From Eopsaltria australis (taxonomy: Eukaryota > Chordata > Aves > Passeriformes > Petroicidae): a stretch of 64,000 bases of DNA. A model generated the notes under the pieces. The model made no database searches and was not told the DNA's origin. It saw nothing but the letters and a program-made list of their open reading frames with translations. Made by a program: the position numbers and the translations under genes. This document shows, in pieces, positions 1-11,045 of this stretch (its first letter is position 1; each line of letters starts with the position of its first letter). The stretch lies in NCBI GenBank assembly GCA_034509425.1, contig JAVTVJ010000011.1, positions 2,976,001 through 3,040,000 on the forward strand. Reading direction: 5' to 3'.

Positions 1-1269
1 TAGTTGAAGTCTTCTAGAAATAAAAGAACCAGTCCTGCATTTGCAGTGCATACAGATAATATGAGAACACAGCAAAGAATTTCACACTTTTGCACTCTAT
101 CCAAGCATAATCAGTATAATCATCATAATAAACCATTAATAACCATTAACTACCTTAACTTATTAAAGTTGCATGAAATCTTAACATTTAACATGATCTG
201 GTATTCTGTCTTTATTTTCTTTAAATAGCTTGCTTTCACAGGATGAAAGAAAAATTAGGAACATTAATGCAACTGAATATAAAAGGCAAATAAGTGCTTA
301 GAAGTGTTTAGACAGGATGTTTCCAAACACTTCCAGCCTGGACTTCTGAAATCATTTACAGAACTTCATATTTGGATTTTTATTTTTAAATAATTTGTAC
401 ACTTCTTTTCCTGAAGAAGACAAAAACGTTTTGCATTATATTTAGGAAAGAATATGAAAATAATCATTTTTTTTCGAAATGTTTTCACTAGATTTCAATG
501 AAAAATTGAAGTCTATTTTTAAATATATACATTAAAGGATTTAATTCCTGAAATGTCTGTGAGACATTAAAACACTTCAGGTGTCATTCCATCACCAAGA
601 CTTATTCATTTTCTTATATTTTCTGTGGATGTGCTAATATGTGATATAAAATAAAAAGGTGCAGAGAAATCAAATTTCCTGATAAATGTATTTTGATAGA
701 TTCAGAAATAAGCTGAATTTTTTTAAGCTCGGAAAGAATTGTCCTGTTATATTCCAGATTTGAATATAACAGGGCTATGTAATGCTTCAGTGTCCCTGAG
801 ACTAAGAAAGTTTCTCTTTTCTGCAAACCTAACCTTAAAACAAATGTGGTCAATAATTTTCTATACAAAAATCATTAAAGAACCAAAGACATCCTGTGTT
901 GACAAGCATTAACAACAAATATCAAACCTAAAAAAGGAAAGTGATTTCAGAAATGCAGCTCTCCAAGACACTATTTAGTTCAATTTTATTGAACAGGCTT
1001 TCTATCAACCTAGCATGATTTTACTTTGTTCATATATCAGCAGACTAACAAAGGTAGGTATTCGACAAAGCTAGAATAAATTTTCTCTGGAAAAAAGCCT
1101 GTGAAGAAAATTTCTGTAACATTTCATGTGCTGATTTTCTTGTTTCTATTTTATGGTTTTTCAGTTTCAGAAAGGGGAGCTACAATGCTGTAAATTTACT
1201 AATTGACATATTTTTGGCAGTTTAATAATAAGGTATAATGTAATATTATTTATGATGAATTAGTATGCT
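1..1269. other. AT-rich unique sequence, no gene seen
   Basis: This stretch has many homopolymer runs and no open frame longer than about 85 codons. I recognise no repeat family or gene in it. Its only distinctive structure is the inverted repeat at 738-778, listed separately. Confidence 0.55.
738..778. repeat. Inverted repeat with hairpin potential
   Basis: Two perfect 12-bp arms (743-754 CCTGTTATATTC and its exact reverse complement at 762-773) flank a 7-nt loop. Pairing continues outward to 738/778 with one wobble and one mismatch, giving a stem of about 17 positions. This is seen directly in the sequence; any function is unknown. No transposon family is recognised around it. Confidence 0.8.
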
Positions 1270-1813
1270 CGTTTTGGCTGAGATAGAGTTAATTTTCCTC
1301 ACGGTAGCTGTAGTGGGGCTGTGTTTTGGATTTGTGTCAGAAACAGTGACAATAATGCAAAGACGTTTTAGCTGAGCAGCATGTGAACAGAGTGAAGGCC
1401 TTTTCTTCTTTTCCCACTTCTATGCTACTAAGCAGGCTGGGGGTGCACAAGGAGTCGGGAGAGGGGACAGCCAGGACATCTGATCCCAACTGACCAGATA
1501 CCATTCCTTACCATCATTATGCTCATCAGATAAAACTGGGGGAAGAAGAGGGAAGGGGATGACTTTAAAAGTGATAGCATATGACTTCTCAAGCCACTGT
1601 GATGGAGGTTGGCTTGCTGGAGATGGACACCTGCCTGACCATGAGAAATGGTGAATGAATTCCTTGCTTTGTTTTTCTTGTGTGTGAAACTTTTACTTTA
1701 CCTATTAAACTGTCTTTATATCAAGCCATGAGTTTTCTCACTTTTACTCTACCTCTACTACACGGGAATGAGCAAGCAGCTGTGTAGTTTGCTGGCTGCA
1801 GTTAAATTATGAC
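1270..1813 (+). mobile_element. Solo LTR of an avian endogenous retrovirus (ERVK/ERV2-like), degraded
   Basis: The left end (TTTTGGCTGAGATAGAGTT, 1272-1290) and right end (about 1790-1813, GCTGGCTGCAGTTAAATTAT) match a dispersed bird LTR family known to me from memory. A degraded TATA-like element (AGATAAAAC near 1528) is followed about 170 bp later by an ATTAAA poly(A) signal at 1704-1709. That order sets the sense strand as plus. No internal retroviral sequence (gag, pol or env) flanks it, so it is a solo LTR. No convincing target-site duplication was found. A second copy of the same family lies in the opposite orientation at 63740-64000. The assignment to ERVK-type is inference. Confidence 0.8.
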
Positions 1814-3502
1814 TCTTAGCAAAATTATTCTTCACTCAAATCCACTGTGGTTCAGATAGGAACCAATAAAAAACATAGATATAATGCAATGATATGAATC
1901 CAATCTTCCATCTATCTAAGTAATTGCCAAACCCTTGAAGTCCCTTGTTTAAAATCTGTCATGTCTTAACATTTAAAATACCATGTCTATTTGTCCTACA
2001 ATCTACTTTCCAGGCTTGGGGTAGCCAAGTCTCTTTATAATCTTATTCATGTAAAACATAATGTTTCTTTCCAATATCAAATATAATGCCAGAATGGCTG
2101 CAACTCTTTTCCCCTGTGGTACATTTGAAAATTCATGACCTTTTACATAAAATCAAATAAGCCATTTCTACAGCATGGGGCAGATAGAAGGCTTTTCAAA
2201 AAAGGCCTTGAAATTAATAAACTTTGAGCTGTGCATTTTTGAGTTGCCCACAAATATTTTAATAAACAAAGACAAAGTTCAAGTCTTTGCCCACAAAGTG
2301 TTAGCGGCGCCCCATAGAAAACTGGAGCTATGAGATTATTCATAGTTTGACATGGGATTACTTTATTCTTATTTAAGAAAAAACAAACAACCTCCGAAGA
2401 GTATTTTTTCCTTTAAGAAAAGCTGCTGTCTGTTACATATATGAATACTATAATGAATACTGAAGTTAAGATTTTAGATAATGTGAAGGGCGTAGGATAT
2501 TCAGATAAATTGATGCAGAGTTGTGTTTTTCTCAGATATATTTGCAAGAAAAAGCATATTTTCCTTCATGCTGGACTGCTTTATACTTTGCTAGACATCA
2601 CTTCTAGCTGTGTTTGCTCCAGAAATGGAACTGACTCCAGTGAGTCACAGATAATGTAATGTCAACCTAGACACATATACGATTTTTTATACTTTAAATC
2701 TTCATAGAGGAGTCATAAATTAAATAAGGTAAATTAATAAGTCAAATATTTGACACTGCATAAAATTTGGCTTTTTTCTTAAAAATACATAAATAAATAA
2801 TTTTTTCCCCTAAAAGGAGGAACAAATGGAAAGAGCAAGTGAGTACATGAGATATCATGCTGGAATTGGCAAAGAAGAACTACCTGAATTTTCAATCACA
2901 AACAACTTGTGTATTTAATTTTTAACAATTAAATTCAGGACCATCTAAGTCATGCTGGGCAGAGTCACAAATTAATTAGTTGTAAGTTCTGTTCTGAAGA
3001 GAGTGGCCTGTACCACTTCTGAATTTTCAGCTCTATGCAGGCTCCACGCTGATCTCAATAACACACATAGCACATAAAATATTTTCATTAAAAATAATAA
3101 TTTTAACTACTCATAAATGGTCTGAAATATACAGCCAGTATCACTAAGCTGTGACTCATACATTGCAATTATCTTACATTGAAATGGATCATTTAAGATA
3201 CAGCTCCTGGTCTTACTAAACAATTTCTAAAAATCAACAATTCAAAAGTCTATACTACATTTATCTGATTATAACTGGCAAATATTCCTCCTTTTGCACT
3301 TTGAAATTACAATATTATTTACTTTGATTACTCCAAATTTTTAATCTTTCTCTAGCACACATAAAAACCTCACTAACTCAGCACAGCTGCTTTTTGACTG
3401 TATTCTCGGTTCCATTTTCTCCCACAACTCTTTTCCTGTCCTGCTTACTGCATTTAGAATTTCTCATTTTGAAGTTTTTAAAACCATAACGTTAAAGGAC
3501 TC
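1814..3502. other. AT-rich unique sequence, no gene seen
   Basis: The longest open frames (about 65-72 codons near 2143-2343 and 2441-2659) have no recognisable similarity and are within chance expectation. No repeat family is recognised. Confidence 0.5.
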
Positions 3503-3640
3503 AAGGACAGCAGGACCAGGGCAATGATCATGACCCTATACTGGTGAGTCCTCACCTCAAATGCTGTATTCAGTTTTGGGCACTTCTACAAGAAAGACAC
3601 TGAAGTGCTGGAATGAGTCCAGAGAAGGTGATTCTGCTTT
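3503..3640 (+). mobile_element. CR1 LINE fragment (ORF2 3' part)
   Basis: The segment around 3535-3630 (phrases such as TATTCAGTTTTGGGCACTTC, 3568-3587, and GTCCAGAGAAGG) matches the C-terminal part of CR1 ORF2 downstream of the reverse-transcriptase core, in sense orientation. It is about 140 bp, truncated at both ends, with small deletions. The frame is broken, so it is a fossil. Confidence 0.75.
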
Positions 3641-6600
3641 TGTGAAGTCCTCAGTGAGAGCCAGAACTTAGATTGTCTTTCTACCTCTTTCTATCTTTTG
3701 AGTGAATGGGCAGATTATTGTGGTTAGGAAGAGCATTCCACACCCAATTTGAAAAACAGGCATCATCCAAAATTTCTTAAACACACTAATGATAAATTTA
3801 AAAGTGCCTGAACCTAGAGATGAAGTCCAGCGATTTTGAAATAATATTTTTGAAACAGTAGTCAAGTGTAAGATACTATAAAAAATACCACAAAACAGAT
3901 AAAAGCCTGTATGAAAAGTTTGCTCAGGATGAGCAAGGTAGCTCCAAGGTGAGAAATGGATATTCTGATTTCCAGTGTTCTGTTCTCAAACGAGTGCTTT
4001 GAGAAAACAAGTGATAATGTATCTGAGAGCCCAGATTCAAAATCAGGAACTGAATGTTTGAATGTCTTGGAGGGGTTGCAGTACCAAAATTTAAAACTGT
4101 GATATTACATTGAGATTTAGTTATTTAGCTCTAGTAAGCTGGGGAGAGCTACAACTGAGTGAGAACACATATGGTTTACCTGCCAGAATCCTAGCACCTG
4201 AAGAACAGAAGAGAGTCTATTTTCTTAATCATCTTCCACACCAATTACTTAATGGCAGTACAAAGTTCTCCAGAGATCTTAAGAATTAGACTAGGGAAGG
4301 AACAAAGCACTTTCTTCTAACATATATTCCTCTTCCACAAATCATAGCCTGAAACCACTTAGCTCAAAAATCAGCACAAAACAGCTCTCGGGAGACTAGC
4401 CTGATAAAATATTTGATCTAAGCCCCTCCCCCTCATTAGGGTTTCTAGCCTCTATACTGTACATTCATGCATGCCTGAATTTAGTATCCCATAATTCAGA
4501 AAATATACACAGGAGACAGAGTGTTGATTTGATAGGGAGCTCCACATCTCTGTGCACCTTGACCTGCTGAACTAAAGCTGACAGTCAGTCAGCGGAAAAC
4601 ATTCAGCCGCGCTTCCCTGTAAAATACAGAAGCAATGAATATTAGGTCCATCAACAGACCATACTAAGTCAGCTGTCATTTGGTCCATTTCTCACTGCAG
4701 ACTCTAGACATTATTCACCCTGGAGGCTTTCAGGATCTGTCTGATGTTTTTCTTTGTATCTCAGTACAGTGGAGTTTTCAGAAAGGATTATTTTAACGTG
4801 ATAATCTGAACAGTGATCTAATAGGGGGGCAGCTGTGGCATCTGAGTCCCAGGGGCTATTTATTGTCAATTAGTATGAATCTTAAACATATTCCCTTCAT
4901 ATTTTACTTGGCCTGTTCTTAAATGAAGGACAATACTCTCCAGGGGGGTGAAAATGAATGTATGGCAAGGATCATTGAAATGAACCTAAACAGAAAAACC
5001 ATGAGGAAACTTCAAGATTAATTAGTGAAAGACTAAGGATAATGAATCTTTGTGATGGCAAGACAATTGATAACAAAAACAAAATTTGATCATATAAGGT
5101 GCCTGACAGGACATTGCAGCAAAATTGCAAGCTGTCAGATTTAAATCATGCATTACTGTTATAACCACAACTATATTTCTCTATAAACCACACTGGGACT
5201 TTAATGGGGATTCTTTGCTTGTTTGTTTGGTTTTTTGTTTTTGGGGTTTTTTTTAAGGTAAATTTATGCTTCCACAAATTAGAATCTTAAAAACCCTGTG
5301 TGGGAAGATCAGCTGTGAGATGAGAAACTATGTATACCATACTGTGGGACTAGAGTCTGCATGTGCCACCTGGGAGATAAGGATGTGGGAGCACTAGGCA
5401 ACACTTTGGCAGAGGCAGTGTTTCTACCTGGACACCACAGAGTGGTATCTGAAACCATAATTTTCTTTTCATGCTTAGAATACAAAATATTTTCTGTGTC
5501 TATACGGGAATAAAGGAGAAAAATTACATCTTTTTTATGGTAATGTATCAAATACACAAATTGATACATATTTATTAAATATATATATTTTTGGTATGGC
5601 TTTGAAAATAGTGACTACCAAAATAAAAAACAAAATTTTGAAGACTCTTTACGCTTAGGTCACTTGAAGTGACATGACAGTGAAGTGTCATATGAAGCCC
5701 ATTAAATACTGTAAGCCAACAAATACATGCATTCATCCTAGAGAGGGTTTACTTCAAAGATTTTAAATATACCATATTTAAAAAGGAGCAATGACATCAT
5801 AGTATTGATTCCAATGATGTTTCATCAATATTTTAATGAGTTGAAGTAGAGGTGGTTCAGATGGTTCTATTCTCTTAGAGAAGCCTGAAGCTTAGAAAAG
5901 AAAATGAGATTGAAGTCAATCAGAGAATCAGAAAAGGCTTTAGGCCTTAGTCTAACTTACTTATAATGTATTTATGATAAGACCAGTTTATTCAGTCTTA
6001 ATTTATCTGCAATAAGACAGTCCAAAAGGTTAGTCCAAAGGCATAAAATTTTACTCAGCACTAAACAGGCATTTTCTGGGGGTAACTACCTGTTGCAGAT
6101 AGAGGTTACAAAAGGTCATGGGATAAATATTAAATTAAAATAATTAATAGTGTTTATGTTAATACAGTCCTCAAATTATTTTTAAATATGTGATAACTTC
6201 ACCTCTTGTATTTGAATGTTCTCCTACAAAATGTCAATATAATTTAAGAGAAAGTTTGGTGGAGTCTCCAAAGAAATGTGTTTCACGTATATTTTTTTTA
6301 GAATTCAATATCTTTGAGAATTATATAGAGAGATCTTTGATAAATAAAGTGCATAAGTTTTGCATATAGTGTGTTTAGCTATAGTGTTCCAACACAAAGG
6401 AAAACAAAATCAGAAACAAAGAACTGAACCATTATGAAGCTCAATAAGGAAAATCAAACTTCCAGACTGGAAGGAAAATCAATGAGAAAGAAGACTATCA
6501 ACTGGGACAAAGTGAATGATCCACTCTCATGAAGGAATTCTGACATATCTACTCCTGACACAGAGATGTGTACAATTTCCTGGAAATTAAGGTGAATATA

Positions 6601-6965
6601 ATATAAAAATGTTAATACTCTGAACACTAAAGCATAGAGATTGGTAATGAAGAAGATTTTGAAAAAGAAATGTAATCAAAGGTGTAATATTTAACACATT
6701 TAAAGTCCTTTTCTACACACATTTTGAATTAAAGACCATATATTGCTTGATCATACTCTATCTTTCACTCTCTCTAAGAATAAATCAGAACCACATCCTA
6801 AAAATTAATGGCATTTTAGGTCCCAGGCTATTTATTTAAGAAATCAGAGGGTTTGAAATTAGTGAAACAAGGATTTGATGTACGAGGAAGCAGGGAATAG
6901 GAGTTTTCTGCAAATTGGTGTTTGCCCCTCTTCCTCTGGTGGACCTCTGTGCACACAGGTCACAG
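3641..6965. other. AT-rich unique sequence, no gene seen
   Basis: No coding gene or dispersed repeat is recognised here. A T/G-rich low-complexity tract occurs near 5216-5256, and a short 15-bp palindrome lies at 5659-5673. An 86-codon open frame on the minus strand (5309-5569) is unrecognised and probably chance. Confidence 0.5.
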
Positions 6966-8220
6966 TCCAAGAATCATTCATTCTGGAAGGTACCTCAGTC
7001 ATTCTCTAGTCTGGATAGCAGTGTTGGTCCAAACACGTTTCTCAGGGCTTTATCCAAAACCTCCAAGGATTGAGACTGCCTGTTAGGGGAAGCTGTCACA
7101 ATGACTGTTTTCCTGAAGAAAAAGCTCATCTCTTATCCAATCCTAAACCTCTTTTTTCAATTTAGGCCCCTTTCAACATGCGCCATTATGAGAAGCCTGG
7201 TTACATCTCCTTGATGATCTCCCTGTAGGACCTGGGGTGGCTGTGATGTTTCTCAAAGCCACCTCCAACCCTGCCTGAAGGACATCTGTTTCCCCAGTCT
7301 CTCTATTCCAGGTCCAAATCACCCTGATGGCTGTTGCTGAACTCACTGAAATTTGTCAGTCCTTCTGTACTGGGGGTCCATAGCTAGCCACAAATGTTAT
7401 CTAAGGAATGCTGGCTAAAAGGAGACAATATTTTTCTTAGTTTTCCCAGCTTCTCCTGGAGTAGCCCTGGAGCTCTTGTCTCTCTCTGTCTGGTTCAGGT
7501 TCAGCCTGTTTTTCGTCAGGACACCAAACTCCTTTCTCCAGAGCTTCTCCTCAGTCAGGAAGTGCCCAGTGCACATCACTGCAGAGGACTATTCCTTTCA
7601 ATTTGTCCTTTGCATTTGTCCTTGCTGAATCTGATAATGTTCCTGTCTGTCCACTTCTCCCCTTTTGTGTAGGTCCGCCTGTGAGGCAGCTCTGCTCTCA
7701 AGCACACTGACTGCTGCCCCCACTACCACATCATCTGCAAACTTGATGACAGTGTTGTCTGTTGCTGTTGGCAGTGATGTTAAGCAGGAGAAGTCACAGG
7801 ACAGATCTGTGCAGTACTGCACTTGTCACTGGCCTCCAGCCAGAGTACCACCCCATTAATCATGGCCCTCTGTGCCCAGTCTTCCAAACAACTGTTTTAC
7901 AGATTCATTATCCACTCATCCATACTGCAATATATTGGCTTGGGTTCAAGAATATTATGGAAGACAGTGTCAAAAACCTTGCTAAAGTTGAGATAAATGA
8001 CACCTACTACTCTCCCCTTGTCCACAAATCCATTCATTTTATTATAAAAGGCAAATGGTTGGGCAGGCATGATTTATCCCTGGAAAATCGTTATTGACTA
8101 CTTCCAATAACCTTTGTCTCCTTGAAATGTGCAGAAGCATGTTCCAAGATTTACAGGGTTTTCATGAAGGTTACTTCACATTCTTCCAGGGATGGAAGTA
8201 AAGCTGACCCATGTGTAGCT
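6966..8220 (-). mobile_element. CR1 LINE, 5'-truncated, old
   Basis: Read on the minus strand, this is the 3' portion of a CR1 element: part of the ORF2 reverse transcriptase, the C-terminal ORF2 region and the 3' UTR, whose end lies near 6966-7010. The catalytic box F-A-D-D is still readable at 7730-7741 on the minus strand. Upstream RT similarity extends to about 8215 (the phrase GACAGTGTCAAAAACCTTGC, 7962-7981, is characteristic in antisense). Frames are repeatedly interrupted, so no active protein is encoded. The heavy divergence suggests an old insertion. The open frames on the plus strand here (7394-7672, 7665-7859, 7762-8097) are antisense shadows. Confidence 0.85.
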
Positions 8221-9445
8221 GCCTAGACCATCTTTTTGGTTTTTTCTTACTCTTTTATATTGCTGTGGCTTGCAGTTGGGCGATTTGTCTTATGCCATTT
8301 TTTCTGAGTATTTTTGGTTTTCTCTGCTGTTTTTCTTTTAAACTAAATTGATCTATTAATGAGTTAGAAAGTCCAATAAAAGATCCAGATGATATTTAGA
8401 TGTTAATACAGTATAATTCCTTGCTTATTACTTCTTCCATTCAGAAGAAATTGATTACCAGGTGACAAATGTATAAATAAAATTTTTCTTTCCACTGACA
8501 GAACTCCTTCCTCCAAATTAAATGACTAACTGCAACTGGTGATGGTAAACTTCATGTTCTTTTTCAAACTCTTTGGGCAAACAAATGCTTGCTAACATTT
8601 TTTTTTTTTGATTCTTTAAAGTATGCACAGTCTACTTATTTAAAAATTCTGATTGAATATGTCATGAACACTAATAAAAAAAACCCGGAACAATGAAAGT
8701 CTTTAAGGTTTCCATATTTTTTCAATGAAAAAATCTTACTAAAAACAATCTCTCTTAATTTCTTATAAAACTAGAGTAATATATTCACAGGAATTGTCAC
8801 TTTACTGAATGTTCTGAAAACTGTACTGCTGGACCACCAAGAAAGTATAGAGAGCATATTCTCAAGGAGTATACTTTTGAATTGGCATAAAATGTAACGA
8901 GTCAACTCCTTAAAGTATCATAAAGCTATTCTCTTTTTTTTTTCTCAAGTGAGCACAATTATGAGCAAACTGCCAAAGAGCTAAATACAGGGATTGGAAT
9001 AAAAAAAAATTGAATCTACTAATCCTACAGCCTAATCTTCTTTCATGTAATTTTTGTTTTTCCCAGGCAGATATATCTCTTTTCTTGCCTTTCAGGTTAT
9101 ATGTGCTATTGTCTTTTTCATCATCATCCTGTATCCCTTCACTCAGCAGAAGAGATGTAAATGATATAGGTGCACACAATTACACTACTTGTCCTTCTGC
9201 CAAACCATCTAAAACATTAGTGAAGATTGCAGACCTCACTACAAAAATAGGCGGGTTTTTTCTTCATTAATATTAATTTCTCCAATGTAACCACTACACA
9301 TTTAATAGCATTTAAATGCAATCACAAAGCATTTAAAAAAGTGGAGGAGAGAGAGTTGCAAGTTCAGAGATTTATCAGAAACAAATCATAAGGAGTGTGT
9401 CTGCTTCATATAATGAAGAAAAGTATTTGAAAAGGATTCAATGGA
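8221..9445. other. AT-rich unique sequence, no gene seen
   Basis: It contains a T run at 8598-8609 and AT-rich sequence. Overlapping open frames of 86-89 codons on opposite strands (8910-9270) are unrecognised. No repeat family is identified. Confidence 0.5.
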
Positions 9446-9832
9446 GACCCAATGCCCAAATGGAGATCAGTGACAAGTAGTGTCCTTCAGGGGTCTACAC
9501 TGGGACCAGTACTGTGTAAAGTTTTTTTCAAAGACACATACAGTGAGAGTGAGTGCACCCTCAGCATGTCTGTAGATAACAAAAAGTTGAATGGTGCAGT
9601 TGACATGTCTGAAAGGACAGGATGCCAGGATGCCATCCAGAGGGTTCTGGTCAAGTTCAAGAAGTGAGTCCATGAGGTGCAACCAAACTAAGTGCAAAGG
9701 CCTGCATCTTGACTGAGTCAATCCCAGACAAGAGCACTGAAAAGATGAAACTTCCATTTCATTGAATGGTGAGCACCCTTGCAAAGAAGGAATTGGGAGA
9801 ACAGATGGGTGAAAAGATTGACATAAGCTTGT
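9446..9832 (+). mobile_element. CR1 LINE fragment (RT domain), + strand
   Basis: Sense-oriented CR1 ORF2 sequence begins just before the motif encoding 'VLQGSTLGPVL', equivalent to the conserved CR1 'VPQGSVLGPVL' segment. It runs through the region that follows the catalytic box. A 71-codon open frame (9452-9667) retains recognisable CR1 spacing. The catalytic F-A-D-D is degraded to S-V-D-N, so the protein would be inactive. The fragment is truncated at both ends and abuts an opposite-strand CR1 piece. Confidence 0.85.
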
Positions 9833-9854
9833 TGAAGTTTAGAGCTTTAATGTG

Positions 9855-10072
9855 GAAAGCAATATTATCATTGAAAACTGAGGCAAGAGGAATTGTTGAA
9901 TACCTCATCCTTTTCCATGTTGGTTGCCACTAGCTGCAACCTGGGGGTGAAAGTTTTCTTCAATCTTCCTTTTCTGGCCCTTCTTATTATTCTTCACATC
10001 CCTCACATCCCCTTCATATCCCTCACCAAATTCAGCTCCAACTGTGAGCATATTCCTGATCCCATCACTGTA
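9855..10072 (-). mobile_element. CR1 LINE fragment (upstream of RT core), - strand
   Basis: In antisense this matches the CR1 ORF2 section between the endonuclease and RT core (phrases around 9874-9920 such as 'AAAACTGAGGCAAGAGGAAT' and 'TACCTCATCCTTTTCC'). It lies between a plus-strand CR1 piece on its left and the 3' end of another minus-strand CR1 on its right. It therefore cannot be a simple continuation of either neighbour without rearrangement. It is diverged and non-coding. Confidence 0.6.
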
Positions 10073-11045
10073 CATAATCACAGAATATTCCAAGTTCCAC
10101 AGGACTCAAAAGGATCCTCAAAAGGAGTCTGTCTCCTGGACCTGCACAAGACAGGCACAAGAATCACACCATGTGCCTGAGAGCATTGTTCAAAAGCTTC
10201 TTGAGCTCTGTCAGGCTGGTGTTATCACCATTTCCCTGGGGCGCCTGTTCCAGTGCCCAACCACCGTCTGGGTGAAGAATCTTTTCCTAATATCCAACCT
10301 AAACCTCCCCTAACACAACTTCAGGCCATTCCTTCTGTTCCTGTCAGCGGTCACTAGAGAAAAGAGATCAGTGTCTGCTCCTCCTCTTCCCCTTGTAGAC
10401 TGCAATGAGATCTCCCCTTGGTCTTCTCTTCTCCAGGCTGAGCAGACCAAGTGCCCTCAGCCACTACTCATATGGCTTCTCTTCTAGACCCTTCACCATC
10501 TTCGTTGTCCTCCTTTGGATACATTCCAATGGCTTTATGTCTTTCTTATAATGTGACACCCAAAACTACACACAAGGCATGAGGCTGCCCCAGTGCAGAA
10601 CAGAGCGGGACAATCCCTTCCCTTGCCTGGCTGGTGATGCTGTGCCTGATGCACCCCAGGACAGGGGTGGCCCTCCTGGCCGTCAGGGCACTGCTGATTC
10701 ATGTTCGGCTTCCTCTCTACCAGGGTCTTGAGGTCCCTTTCCACAGCACTGCTCTCCAGCATCTCACTCCCCAGTCTGTCCATACATCCAGGGTTGCCCA
10801 TTTCCAGGCGCAGAATCCAGCACTCACCCTTGTTAAGCTTTTACAATTAATGATTTCCCAGCCCTGTAATTTATCAAGGTCTCTCTGCAAGGCCTTTTGG
10901 TCTTCAAAGGTGTCAAGAGCCTCTCCCAATTTTGTATCATCAGTAAACTTGTTTAGTGTTTCTTCAAGTCCTCTGTTAAAGTCCTTTCTGAAGTTGTTGA
11001 AGAGCACAGGGCCTAAGACAGAGCTCTATGGAACCTCACTAGGGG
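10073..11045 (-). mobile_element. CR1 LINE, 5'-truncated, - strand
   Basis: On the minus strand this runs from the RT core (about 11045-10900) through the ORF2 C-terminal part to the 3' UTR and 3' end near 10076. A 96-codon minus-strand open frame (10717-11007) preserves the block with catalytic box F-T-D-D and the following T-K-L-G. Frames break downstream of it. The 200-codon open frame on the opposite strand (10634-11236) is a shadow and carries no recognisable domain. Similarity fades beyond about 11045. Confidence 0.88.

Noticed and set aside
5659..5673. 15-bp palindrome GTCACTTGAAGTGAC
   Set aside because: 7-bp arms are expected by chance several times in 64 kb.
5920..5960. Possible CR1 tail (AATCAGAGAATCAG...)
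   Set aside because: Only the first dozen bases resemble the CR1 end; the following sequence does not continue the match.
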